Origin: Paracoccaceae bacterium
Lineage (GTDB): Bacteria > Pseudomonadota > Alphaproteobacteria > Rhodobacterales > Rhodobacteraceae
Assembly (NCBI GenBank): GCA_902534325.1
Contig: CACAPQ010000025.1
Span: forward strand, 1-32,906
Direction of reading: 5' to 3'
Length of the DNA: 32,906 bases
Shown: positions 16,107 through 23,481 of the stretch, piece by piece
How the letters are laid out: each line of letters begins with the position of its first letter
Numbering within the stretch: the first letter of the stretch is position 1
The notes under the pieces: generated by a model
Told to the model about the DNA's origin: nothing
Seen by the model: only the letters and a program-made list of their open reading frames with translations
Databases searched by the model: none
Position numbers and translations under genes: made by a program

Positions 16107-17275
16107 TGGCAAAGCGAACCAGAAAAACTAATTTTGTAGCTTCTAAGCGCCATGCTTTATTTTTCTTTTTGATTTATATTGTAGGCGGCTTGATCCTGAC
16201 ATTCGAAAAGCAATTCGTTGGTGATTTGTTTCCAGATTCTCGTTTTCCAGAGGCTCTAATCATTGGAACTGCGTTTATCCTGATGGGTACATATGTATTT
16301 TTTGTAACGCTTGTGCCAGCAACTAAGCTAAGGACAGATATTGCAGCGGATAACGTATATTACCTTGGTTTTCTTTATACTTTAACGTCTCTAGCCGTTG
16401 CCATATCGGTTGATAAACCGGAGACAATACTCGCAAACTTTGGTGTGGCTATCGTTTCAACCTTAATAGGAATAGCAGCTCGTGTAGGACTAAATCAACT
16501 TAGAGTAGATCCAAATGAAATTGAGGAGGCTACCAGATTAGAACTTTCTGATGCGACAAGACGCGTTCGTGCGGAAATGGATGAAACTGTCTTACAAATA
16601 TCAAGTTTCAGAGATTTATCCATGCAAGCCATGTCGGAAGGATACGAGGAGGTTAAAGAAAATATTGATAAGGCCTCAAAAGATTTAATGAAATCTATTG
16701 AAGAGGTTGTTGAGCAAAGCACAGAACCTCTGACTGAACTTGCTGAAAAGACACAGGCTGCTAGCGAGCAAGCAGTAGAGGCAATATCTGAAGTTACCAA
16801 GAGCAATCAGAAACTTGCTAAGTCGAGCAAGGCTATGACGGATGGAATAGAAAAGGCCAATGAAGCTCTTACTGGATTAGCAGAACACTACAGCGATACT
16901 GGTGTCTTGGACGAAAAAATACTTGAAAAAGTGGAAGCACAGATGGTCGCTGTGAAAGATGAGATCAAAAAATTAGTTCCTGATCCCCGAGACGAAAAGG
17001 AAGGAAAAGAAAACTTACAGAAAAAAGTGTCAGAGCCTTTAGAAGATTCAGGTTCGAATAACAAAGCTAGATCGGAAACGCTTGATACCCAAGAAGGTGA
17101 ACAGAGCATTCCAAAGAAAGTAATCAAAGCTGTTTCCGACATTTGGTCTACTTCGACGGTCGAATACAAGGGTAAGATTATTCGAATAACAGGGGACGGG
17201 ACTTTTGTTGATGGGGCTGACTTCAAAACACTCCAAAAGGCTCAAGACTATATTGACACCCATGATGATCGATAA
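16106..17275 (+). CDS. MotA/ZorA-like multi-TM protein with coiled-coil tail (gene 3)
   Basis: The 389-aa product begins at an ATG overlapping the upstream stop (TAATG). It has hydrophobic helices at about 16-33, 50-70, 84-101 and 107-126. The last two (YYLGFLYTLTSLAVAI and FGVAIVSTLIGIAARVGL) resemble the paired small-residue helices of MotA/TolQ/ExbB-type channel subunits. A long charged coiled coil fills about 138-285, followed by a linker and a small C-terminal module (VEYKGKIIRI, DFKTLQKAQDYI). A membrane channel with a long cytoplasmic tail is the architecture of ZorA. Homology is inferred from pattern, not from an alignment. ATG of the OmpA-like gene follows its stop directly. Confidence 0.65.
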   Translation: MAKRTRKTNFVASKRHALFFFLIYIVGGLILTFEKQFVGDLFPDSRFPEALIIGTAFILMGTYVFFVTLVPATKLRTDIAADNVYYLGFLYTLTSLAVAISVDKPETILANFGVAIVSTLIGIAARVGLNQLRVDPNEIEEATRLELSDATRRVRAEMDETVLQISSFRDLSMQAMSEGYEEVKENIDKASKDLMKSIEEVVEQSTEPLTELAEKTQAASEQAVEAISEVTKSNQKLAKSSKAMTDGIEKANEALTGLAEHYSDTGVLDEKILEKVEAQMVAVKDEIKKLVPDPRDEKEGKENLQKKVSEPLEDSGSNNKARSETLDTQEGEQSIPKKVIKAVSDIWSTSTVEYKGKIIRITGDGTFVDGADFKTLQKAQDYIDTHDDR

Positions 17276-18403
17276 ATGGTGAACGAAACTTCCATATCGC
17301 GTGACTCAGAAAGTTATCGTAGGGGCGTCGTATTTGGTCTTACAATGGCTGAAGTACTTCTCCTTCTCATTTTTTGTATCCTTCTATTTTTAAAACTTGT
17401 CAGCGATCGCCTTGATGAAAAAAAAGAAGAATTAGCTCAAGAAAAGCTCAGAAATTCTGATCTTGCCGTTAAAAATGAGGAACTTAATTCAAATTTACAA
17501 ATGGCCCAAAAAAAAGCTAAAAAACTTGAGGAAAGGTCACGTATTCTGGCTGCTAAGGTCGCACAAGTTCCCGATACGTTAGAAAATACAGAGTTTGTCC
17601 AAGAGTTGGTGGAAGCGGCAGTTGTACTAGAAGAGGATGATCCGAATAAAGCATCTGAGTTTCTCTTTAATCTGAAAGAAAATCCCGATTATTTGTCACA
17701 AGTGCAAATGACAGAAATTGACGAGTTTTCTGAATTAACTACTAAAGCTCAATATTCCGTTTCTCCTCAAGAGTATGCAGTTTTATCTAATTTAAATCCG
17801 CAAGAAAAAGAAAATCTCTTAAGTAATGCTGAGGTGGTTTCAAAATTATCAGTGAACGAGTTTGAGGAAATGCAAACAAAAGCTGAACTATATGAACAAC
17901 CGCTAGATCCGGAAAAAGAGGAGGGAAACAATTGGCCTCCGATCATTTCTTTAAGTGAGGCTCAAAACTATTCGTTTAGAGTAGGAAACGCCACACTTGC
18001 TCCGCAGTTTACCTCAGCACTAAGAGGCAGTATCGCAAAAGAAATTCTATCGATCCTTAAAGAATATGATGCTGATGTCATTGAGGTAATAGGGCATACT
18101 GATCCTCAGCCAATGAGTTCCAACAGAACGTCAAATCTAGATAGAAACGCGTCTGAATTTTTAATTACGAGCAAAAATGTAAATTTGAGTGCAAGAGATA
18201 ATGCGGGTTTGGGTTATGCAAGGGCATTGAGCGTGACCAAAGAACTTATGAAAGTGCCAGAGTTATCAAATTACACCATCTTACCTTACTCAGCTGCCCA
18301 AATGATTACACCAAGTGAAGAATTAAGTGATGGAAAATCAAATTATAGCAGTCAACAACTCAGGCGAATTGAAATTAGGGTAAGGCGCAAACAGGGTAAT
18401 TAA
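17276..18403 (+). CDS. MotB/ZorB-like OmpA-domain protein (gene 4)
   Basis: A 375-aa protein starting immediately after the previous stop. The short N-terminus leads into one TM helix (about 17-42, FGLTMAEVLLLLIFCILLFL) with an acidic Glu26 inside it, the place where MotB, TolR and ZorB carry the proton-binding acid. Charged coiled coil (45-98) and a helical spacer (100-215) follow. An OmpA-like peptidoglycan-binding domain fills about 225-372 with VIGHTD (271-276), LGYARALSV (312-320) and RRIEIRVRR. The likely role is stator B subunit anchoring to the cell wall and pairing with the product of gene 3. The alternative is a passive wall anchor. Confidence 0.85.
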   Translation: MVNETSISRDSESYRRGVVFGLTMAEVLLLLIFCILLFLKLVSDRLDEKKEELAQEKLRNSDLAVKNEELNSNLQMAQKKAKKLEERSRILAAKVAQVPDTLENTEFVQELVEAAVVLEEDDPNKASEFLFNLKENPDYLSQVQMTEIDEFSELTTKAQYSVSPQEYAVLSNLNPQEKENLLSNAEVVSKLSVNEFEEMQTKAELYEQPLDPEKEEGNNWPPIISLSEAQNYSFRVGNATLAPQFTSALRGSIAKEILSILKEYDADVIEVIGHTDPQPMSSNRTSNLDRNASEFLITSKNVNLSARDNAGLGYARALSVTKELMKVPELSNYTILPYSAAQMITPSEELSDGKSNYSSQQLRRIEIRVRRKQGN

Positions 18404-18428
18404 TATAAAAGCCACAAGGAGATGACTT

Positions 18429-18665
18429 ATGCTGGGTGAAGAATATCGAAGAGCGTTAGCAACAATGGGTGAGAGTGGCATCGGTTGGGTTGATGGAGTC
18501 TTTCAAATTTGTGTCTTTATCTTGGTCGATTTGGCTAAGTTTTTAGGTATTTCCTACGAAGAAATTAATGTTTGGATTTTTGTAATTATTTGGCCGCTAA
18601 TTACAATTTATCAAACAATACGTATTCTGTACTTAAAGTCCAAACTCAGGAAAGTTGTTATTTGA
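18429..18665 (+). CDS. Small two-TM membrane protein (gene 5)
   Basis: A 78-aa protein with GGAG eight bases upstream of the ATG, 25 bases after the OmpA-domain gene. Hydrophobic helices lie at about 19-40 (GWVDGVFQICVFILVDLAKF) and 47-66 (NVWIFVIIWPLITIYQTI), and the C-terminus is basic. Family unknown. Close spacing suggests it accompanies the motor-like complex, as an accessory or immunity subunit. Confidence 0.7.
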   Translation: MLGEEYRRALATMGESGIGWVDGVFQICVFILVDLAKFLGISYEEINVWIFVIIWPLITIYQTIRILYLKSKLRKVVI

Positions 18666-18707
18666 TGGCAACATACTTTGAAAATTGACTCAATTTGTAC
18701 CTTTTGT

Positions 18708-19073
18708 ATGAATACCAATATGAGATTAATTTTATTAATTTTGGTTTTGATAAGCACTAACGCGCAGGCAACAGACTTTCTTCGGTGCGAAATCAAAACG
18801 GCTTCAACAAGTCTCCCCATGTTTCCAAATGCTGTCCATGATTGGAAGAAAAAGGACAAACTGTTTTCAGTCTCTGTGGACAGTTCAAATATCAAAATAT
18901 CTTCTCTATTGGGCGGTGATCCGATAAACTTCAAACTTGAGTTTGATAGTATCGCCTTGATTGGTTCAACAGTTACTGCAAAGTTTGTATTTGATAAAGA
19001 AACCAAGGATTTCGGTTTAGCTTTTTTAGCTCCCCCTTTACCACGCTTATTTACAGGAAGTTGTTCTGAGTAA
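18708..19073 (+). CDS. Small secreted protein (gene 6)
   Basis: The frame opens at ATG 18678, but ATG 18708 or 18720 gives a proper signal peptide (MRLILLILVLISTNAQA). I give 18708, and none of the starts has a good ribosome site. The mature part is about 100 aa with two cysteines (FLRCEIK and TGSCSE), fitting a disulphide-closed beta protein. No domain is recognised. It ends four bases before the MORN-repeat gene, so the two are likely coupled. Confidence 0.65.
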   Translation: MNTNMRLILLILVLISTNAQATDFLRCEIKTASTSLPMFPNAVHDWKKKDKLFSVSVDSSNIKISSLLGGDPINFKLEFDSIALIGSTVTAKFVFDKETKDFGLAFLAPPLPRLFTGSCSE

Positions 19074-19077
19074 TCCA

Positions 19078-20688
19078 ATGTTGGCTAAATTAAAAATATT
19101 TACGCTTTTCGTATTGCTGACCAACTCACTAGCTGCTGAAGTAAGCTCGCCAACTCAAAAGGCTTTTGATAGTACGCAACAAAAACTAGTTGAAGCAGAA
19201 AGAATAAAAGATGTGTGGACTTTGGATTCAGTACAGAGTGGCCTCGCATCAGCATCAGTAAACGGTCAGATTACTTGGGGTGATAGACTTAGAATTAGAC
19301 TTAATAAAGATTTCTGCATGGAAGGTAATTTAGTAACTTCTTTTTACACTTATGAAGAGAACCCTAATTTTGAGCAATTACTTAACAAGACTATCCCCAT
19401 AAAGTTTTTAGGTTTGGACCATGATGCAGAAGTCGTGGTAGCTATGCCTTTTCTAATGGGGCATTCAGTTTGGCTTGACCTTGGTTGGTTTTCTTTAAGA
19501 TATCTCATAGAGGAATTTAAGGAAAAAGCAGATATTAGAATTTCTTTGGTTAGCTCAGAAGAAATTAATATATCAGACTATTTTGATATTTCCGAAAACG
19601 TTTGGTCTAGCGATGGAATAGGTGAAGCCTTAGATAAAGCTATTCAACAATGCAAAGAATTAGCAGGCTTACTTTTAGAAGACGGTACTTACTCTGATGT
19701 TTGGAAAAGTGGAACATTCGTCGGGGCTTGGCAGAACGCCAAACCTAACGGCTTTGGTCTACTAAAAAAAGAAGGTAAGTTTGAATATAAAGGTGAAGTT
19801 GTTGACGGTGTTCCGAATGGCGCTGGAGAAATAATCTATAACGATGGAGAAAAATGGGTTGGTAACTTCTCTAATGGTTCACTGGAAGGAGAAGGCTCAA
19901 TTTATTTTAGTGATGGGGCCTTTTATAAAGGCGAGTTAGAAAAAGGTAGGTTCTCTGGAAAAGGTACTTATTTAACGGCATCGGGTACCAAATTGACAGG
20001 TTCGGGATGGAAAAATGGGGCGCTTTACGGATATGGCCGTAAAGAGTATCCAAATGGTGATATTTATGAAGGCCAACTTAGCTACTCTAGAATGCATGGT
20101 GCCGGCCGCCTTAAAAAAAAGGGTACAATTTATGAAGGAAATTGGATCCATTATGAGGGAATTTGGAACCATAATACCTTTGAGGCTCAACCCGATGTTG
20201 TAATAGTGAACAGTCATTTCGATTGGCCAACTAACTACACCTACGAGGGGGGAGTTTTAGATAATCTGGCTGAAGGTAAGGGTACCATAAAATATCTAAA
20301 TGGTGTGACGCAATATAAAGGAGATTTTAAAAGTGGCCTCCGGCATGGTGAGGGAACGGAATTTATATATAAAGGGCATCGTGACTTCCATATTTTTGCA
20401 ACTACTAATCTTTATGCTTGGGAAGAAAATATAAATTGGGCAGAAGGTTCAAAAAGTTTCGAGCTAAGTGGGCGATGGGAAAAAGGGCAATTCAAAGAAG
20501 GGCATCTTCTTAATCCGAATGGAGATATTTTAACAATAACTAATTTCAAAAATCACTATGGCTTTAAGATTCCAGAAGAAATTTTCGGAAAACTAGAAAC
20601 CAAAAATGGAGATTATAAAGGTGCTTGGACAATAGATAGAAACTTGCTGAGCACCACTTTCAGTGGCGCAAGATATGAAAAAAAATAA
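19078..20688 (+). CDS. Secreted MORN-repeat protein (gene 7)
   Basis: A 536-aa protein with a signal peptide (LKIFTLFVLLTNSLAAE), an N-terminal domain of about 200 aa that I do not recognise, then eight or nine MORN repeats from about 218 to 450. Examples are YKGEVVDGVPNGAGEIIYNDG, FYKGELEKGRFSGKG, IYEGQLSYSRMHGAG and YKGDFKSGLRHGEG. MORN arrays form extended beta structures that bind proteins or lipids. In bacteria they often lie near the envelope. It follows gene 6 by four bases and overlaps the 48-aa membrane gene, so it belongs to the operon. A periplasmic partner or sensor role is inferred. Confidence 0.85.
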   Translation: MLAKLKIFTLFVLLTNSLAAEVSSPTQKAFDSTQQKLVEAERIKDVWTLDSVQSGLASASVNGQITWGDRLRIRLNKDFCMEGNLVTSFYTYEENPNFEQLLNKTIPIKFLGLDHDAEVVVAMPFLMGHSVWLDLGWFSLRYLIEEFKEKADIRISLVSSEEINISDYFDISENVWSSDGIGEALDKAIQQCKELAGLLLEDGTYSDVWKSGTFVGAWQNAKPNGFGLLKKEGKFEYKGEVVDGVPNGAGEIIYNDGEKWVGNFSNGSLEGEGSIYFSDGAFYKGELEKGRFSGKGTYLTASGTKLTGSGWKNGALYGYGRKEYPNGDIYEGQLSYSRMHGAGRLKKKGTIYEGNWIHYEGIWNHNTFEAQPDVVIVNSHFDWPTNYTYEGGVLDNLAEGKGTIKYLNGVTQYKGDFKSGLRHGEGTEFIYKGHRDFHIFATTNLYAWEENINWAEGSKSFELSGRWEKGQFKEGHLLNPNGDILTITNFKNHYGFKIPEEIFGKLETKNGDYKGAWTIDRNLLSTTFSGARYEKK

Positions 20689-20821
20689 ACTAAAAATTTT
20701 GAAGAGGGTTGGTTTCTATCTATTAATAATAGTAGTTTTGTCTTTATTGCTATTTACTGGATTGATGTGGTTATTGTTTGCTGCAATGCAGGAGGCCTTC
20801 ACCAACACACCAGAATTTTAA
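20675..20821 (+). CDS. 48-aa single-TM protein (gene 8)
   Basis: This short frame overlaps the end of the MORN gene by 14 bases, the kind of overlap seen for 8001/8770 in the same island. The product MKKNKLKILKRVGFYLL... is a basic N-terminus followed by one strong TM helix (about 13-37) and a short polar tail. Its position at the operon end and its topology support a real small membrane protein. Function is unknown. Confidence 0.6.
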   Translation: MKKNKLKILKRVGFYLLIIVVLSLLLFTGLMWLLFAAMQEAFTNTPEF

Positions 20822-20856
20822 AATTCAGCATAAAAAGAAAATCAACCTATTAGCGT

Positions 20857-21921
20857 TCATTTATAGCAGTGTCTAAACGATGCAGCTATCATCTCTCGGC
20901 CTTGTGCATCAGGTGTTGCTGAGAAAAATAGATTCTGACCTAAAGTGGTATTAGTCCATCTTCCCGAAAAATCTTTTTCAAGCATTAATTTTGTAAATTT
21001 CTTGGGAATGCGTATTGCAGCCATAACATTTGATTTTTCATAAATTCTTATATGTTCAAGCGGTATTTCCATGCTCAATGCACCGGCCTGAAGTGTAAAT
21101 GTTTTTTCCAATTCTGATAAAAATCTTTTTGTGCCTTCAGCATATCCAATGTAACCTTCTTGTGCAGATAGTAATATATAATTTTCACCTCCCTCACAAA
21201 ATGTGGTTATTTGTGTAATTATATTTCTACCTCTCGCATTGAGTTCGTTTTCGGAAAACGTAATTATGCCATTTTTGTAGGGTTCCATACTAAAGTTATG
21301 AAATTTGGAAGTAGTGATTAGACCCAGTTTCAGCATCTCAGCATTATCTGGAATATACATGTCGTTAGGTAGCGTAGTTGATATTTTGTAGAATAGTTCT
21401 GGCGTCGCACCCATATCTAATATGTACTTCAATAAAATAGCGCTAAACATTTGACTTTTAGCTTCTGCATATTCAATGTCTTCAATTAGTTTTTCGTATG
21501 AATAATTAGAATTAGATTCAGAATAAAATTGGTGAAAGCCAAGTATTGAGTCAGCATAAATTTCTCTTACATCACCACCTAGGAATGCCAGTGAGCAGGC
21601 TGAAAAACATCTGGCACTTCCGTTTTTTGACTCTACTACGGTTTGAAAACCAAAGTTCCTAATTTGGGCCCCTAGTGCAATACCTCCAATTAAATCTCCC
21701 CCATCACTATTCAATCCAACCACAATCCTGAAGCCGTCTAATGTTGTGTTGTTTATGAAGTCCTTGAATTTTTGAGGTGTAGTTAAAGTAATCTCTCCTT
21801 CGGCATAAATAAAATTTGTATGATTTTGATATTCTATTTCAAACGTCATTTCTTGAGCTGAAGATTGTTCTGGTATTGAAAACGCTATATTTAATATAAA
21901 AATTAATAATAAATAACGCAT
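20857..21921 (-). CDS. Periplasmic ClpP-like (COG3904-type) protein with C-terminal extension
   Basis: ATG at 21921 follows GAGG by six bases and opens a signal peptide (MRYLLLIFILNIAFS, cleavage near SSAQE); a TTG at 21933 is in frame but overlaps the ribosome site. The 354-aa product has the ClpP-like pattern LNSDGGDLIGGIALGAQIR, nucleophile-like Ser in CFSACSLAFLGG, and His in LGFHQFYS. After about residue 200 an additional domain of about 130 aa (ending SFRHCYK) is unlike the smaller paralogue at 9455. It converges on the motor-like operon's last gene. A periplasmic peptidase or a peptide-binding homologue is likely. Confidence 0.8.
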   Translation of the reverse strand: MRYLLLIFILNIAFSIPEQSSAQEMTFEIEYQNHTNFIYAEGEITLTTPQKFKDFINNTTLDGFRIVVGLNSDGGDLIGGIALGAQIRNFGFQTVVESKNGSARCFSACSLAFLGGDVREIYADSILGFHQFYSESNSNYSYEKLIEDIEYAEAKSQMFSAILLKYILDMGATPELFYKISTTLPNDMYIPDNAEMLKLGLITTSKFHNFSMEPYKNGIITFSENELNARGRNIITQITTFCEGGENYILLSAQEGYIGYAEGTKRFLSELEKTFTLQAGALSMEIPLEHIRIYEKSNVMAAIRIPKKFTKLMLEKDFSGRWTNTTLGQNLFFSATPDAQGREMIAASFRHCYK

Positions 21922-21998
21922 ATTGCACCTCAATAATTTCTATTACTTTACATGAATCTTAATTCTTTTCACAGACATCTCGCATTGTGACAGTTGGC

Positions 21999-22214
21999 CT
22001 AATCAAAGTTAAACCCTAACTCTTCACAAATCTCCCGCATTCTTTGTTTGGTAATTGGACGATTATCAAAGTTCGTCCCAATTACCTCTTCCACTAAATC
22101 TTCATTTTTAGAGGTTTTATTAACTCCGCTAAAACTTAATGAATAAAATAGTGTCTGATTAAGTGTTTTAGAGATACGTAAATGACAAGTATCGTAGGAT
22201 AGAGGTATAATGTT
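21999..22214 (-). pseudogene. Decayed gene remnant near right end
   Basis: The minus strand holds 71 sense codons in one frame with no ATG, GTG or TTG start, preceded by an in-frame TAA and ending in TAG. The peptide looks protein-like, for example IPLSYDTCHLRISKTLNQ and TKQRMREICEELGFNFD. I read it as the C-terminal remnant of an element gene whose 5' part was lost. No homologue is recognised. Confidence 0.4.
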
Positions 22215-22240
22215 TTACCAAATCACACATAAAGACACAG

Positions 22241-22263
22241 GTCGCGCACGGGCGCGCGCGCGT
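22241..22263. other. CG-alternating patch in AT-rich DNA
   Basis: GTCGCGCACGGGCGCGCGCG continues into CGTT, giving an uninterrupted CG alternation of about 11 bases from 22252. This is striking in such AT-rich surroundings. It could be Z-DNA-prone, a protein-binding site or an acquired end sequence. No gene covers it. Confidence 0.4.
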
Positions 22264-22324
22264 TGCAAATGTGGTACTTAAAATCAAGTAGCCAATAACG
22301 TTAAATAACGTAATTAGCCGATCA

Positions 22325-22350
22325 TTTGTCTGGCTCTATGTCTGGCTGAG
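22325..22350. repeat. Tandem TGTCTGGCT motif at right end (possible arm site)
   Basis: Two TGTCTGGCT copies, 12 bases apart, lie 43 bases left of the right att repeat and match the pair at the integrase start. This fits a recombinase or excisionase arm-type site. Confidence 0.55.
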
Positions 22351-22389
22351 AAAAATAAAAAGAGGCCGCTGCCACGCTAAACCTCTTCT
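22351..22389 (-). terminator. Terminator of tRNA-Asn
   Basis: On the minus strand directly downstream of the CCA end, AAGAGG pairs with CCTCTT around a GC-containing loop and is followed by a T-rich tract. It lies inside the island, so the element supplies a new terminator for the target tRNA. Confidence 0.7.
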
Positions 22390-22394
22390 TTATA

Positions 22395-22469
22395 TGGCTC
22401 CGGCGGTAGGGATCGAACCTACGACCAATTGATTAACAGTCAACTGCTCTACCGCTGAGCTACGCCGGA
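22395..22469 (-). tRNA. tRNA-Asn (GTT), with encoded CCA; island attR
   Basis: Read on the minus strand it begins TCCGGCGTAGCTCAGCGG and folds into a full cloverleaf: acceptor TCCGGCG/CGCCGGA, anticodon loop CTGTTAA with GTT, T-loop TTCGATC, discriminator G, and CCA. The 3' 52 bases plus two flanking bases are duplicated at 3567-3620. This marks it as the integration target, restored by the island. Confidence 0.97.
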
Positions 22470-22533
22470 TCTAAGTTCCGATATAGCAATAGGTATTTGG
22501 AACGTCTAGAGAAATAATTAACGTTAAAAAATA

Positions 22534-23439
22534 TTATTTATGCAGAAGATTAACTTTAGATCTTTCAGAAATTTCACCATCAAATTCAATTATGCCGCGC
22601 TCATTCAGGTCTATTAGATGTGCGAAAACATTTCTTGTCGCGGCCGGAATAAGAGAGTTATCTATTTCTGTGTATATAATTTCAGTGATTTCTAATGAAT
22701 TTAACGGAGTGTTTTTAATTGTTTCTTTTATTTGACGTTCACGATCCAAACGATGATTTATTAAAAAATTTAGTCTCTCACTTGGATTTTTTACTGGATC
22801 CCCGTGTCCAGGTAAAAATAAGTCAAATTCTTTGGTTTGAAGTAAACGACACGATGCCATAAATTGTGTTAAATCACCATATGGCGGTGAAACCATTGAA
22901 GTGGCCCAACCCATTACATGATCACCTGAGAAAAGTATTTTATCATATTGAAAACAAATATGATTTCCCATATGTCCAGGCGTATGAATAGCAGAAATTA
23001 CAGTATCATTTAATTTAAACCTTTCATTATTTTTTATTAAGTGATCGGGTTTAAATTGATAATCTATACCCTCCGCGCCACTTTTATATCCGTTTTTAAT
23101 TAAAGAAAGCATAGTCGAACTTAATCCTGCATCAGATGGTCCATAACCGTATATCGGGGTATTTAATTCCGCTGATAGTTTGTCGGCGAGAGGAGAGTGA
23201 TCAATGTGGCTATGTGTTAAGAATATATATTTGACTGGTCTACCTGAAATTTTTTCTAGAATATTACCAAAATGTTCTTTGTTTGATGGGCCTGGATCAA
23301 TTATAGCCAACTCACCATCATCAATAATATAAGTGTTAGTACCTTTAAAGGTCATTGGGCTGGGATTTGGTGCTAAAATGCAAATTATATTTTTAGCGGG
23401 CTTTGTTATGTTTTTTCTAGCAACGTACTTAGATGACAA
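22534..23439 (-). CDS. MBL-fold hydrolase (LACTB2/glyoxalase II-like)
   Basis: A 301-aa metallo-beta-lactamase fold protein. Metal ligands are visible: THSHIDHS (HxHxDH), HTPGHMGN, FSGDH and LPGHGDP. A C-terminal winged-helix-like segment matches LACTB2-type members. These hydrolyse thioesters, act on RNA, or have unknown substrates. It lies just outside the island on the chromosomal side and is divergent from the histidine kinase gene. Confidence 0.9.
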   Translation of the reverse strand: MSSKYVARKNITKPAKNIICILAPNPSPMTFKGTNTYIIDDGELAIIDPGPSNKEHFGNILEKISGRPVKYIFLTHSHIDHSPLADKLSAELNTPIYGYGPSDAGLSSTMLSLIKNGYKSGAEGIDYQFKPDHLIKNNERFKLNDTVISAIHTPGHMGNHICFQYDKILFSGDHVMGWATSMVSPPYGDLTQFMASCRLLQTKEFDLFLPGHGDPVKNPSERLNFLINHRLDRERQIKETIKNTPLNSLEITEIIYTEIDNSLIPAATRNVFAHLIDLNERGIIEFDGEISERSKVNLLHK

Positions 23440-23481
23440 TATATTTCCCTTTCTGCAAAGTTATGCTTAGGTCTAGATGCT

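Larger units (their letters stand above)
3567..22446. mobile_element. Integrated genomic island in tRNA-Asn, about 18.8 kb
   Basis: The 54-base sequence at 3567-3620 recurs exactly at 22393-22446, where it forms the 3' part of an intact tRNA-Asn(GTT). A tyrosine integrase starts 136 bases inside the left copy and reads inward. This is the classic structure of tRNA-targeted integration: the tRNA is kept whole at one end and a 3' fragment remains at the other. Contents are integrase, AlpA-like regulator, primase-helicase, and a cargo of mainly membrane or exported proteins. I see no structural phage, terminase, relaxase or type IV secretion gene. Transfer therefore probably relies on a helper, which is inference. 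The right end carries a decayed gene and a CG-rich patch. Confidence 0.9.

Noticed and set aside
19972-20217. Minus-strand and alternative plus-strand ORFs inside the MORN gene
   Set aside because: They are off-frame within a repeat-rich coding region with clear MORN motifs.
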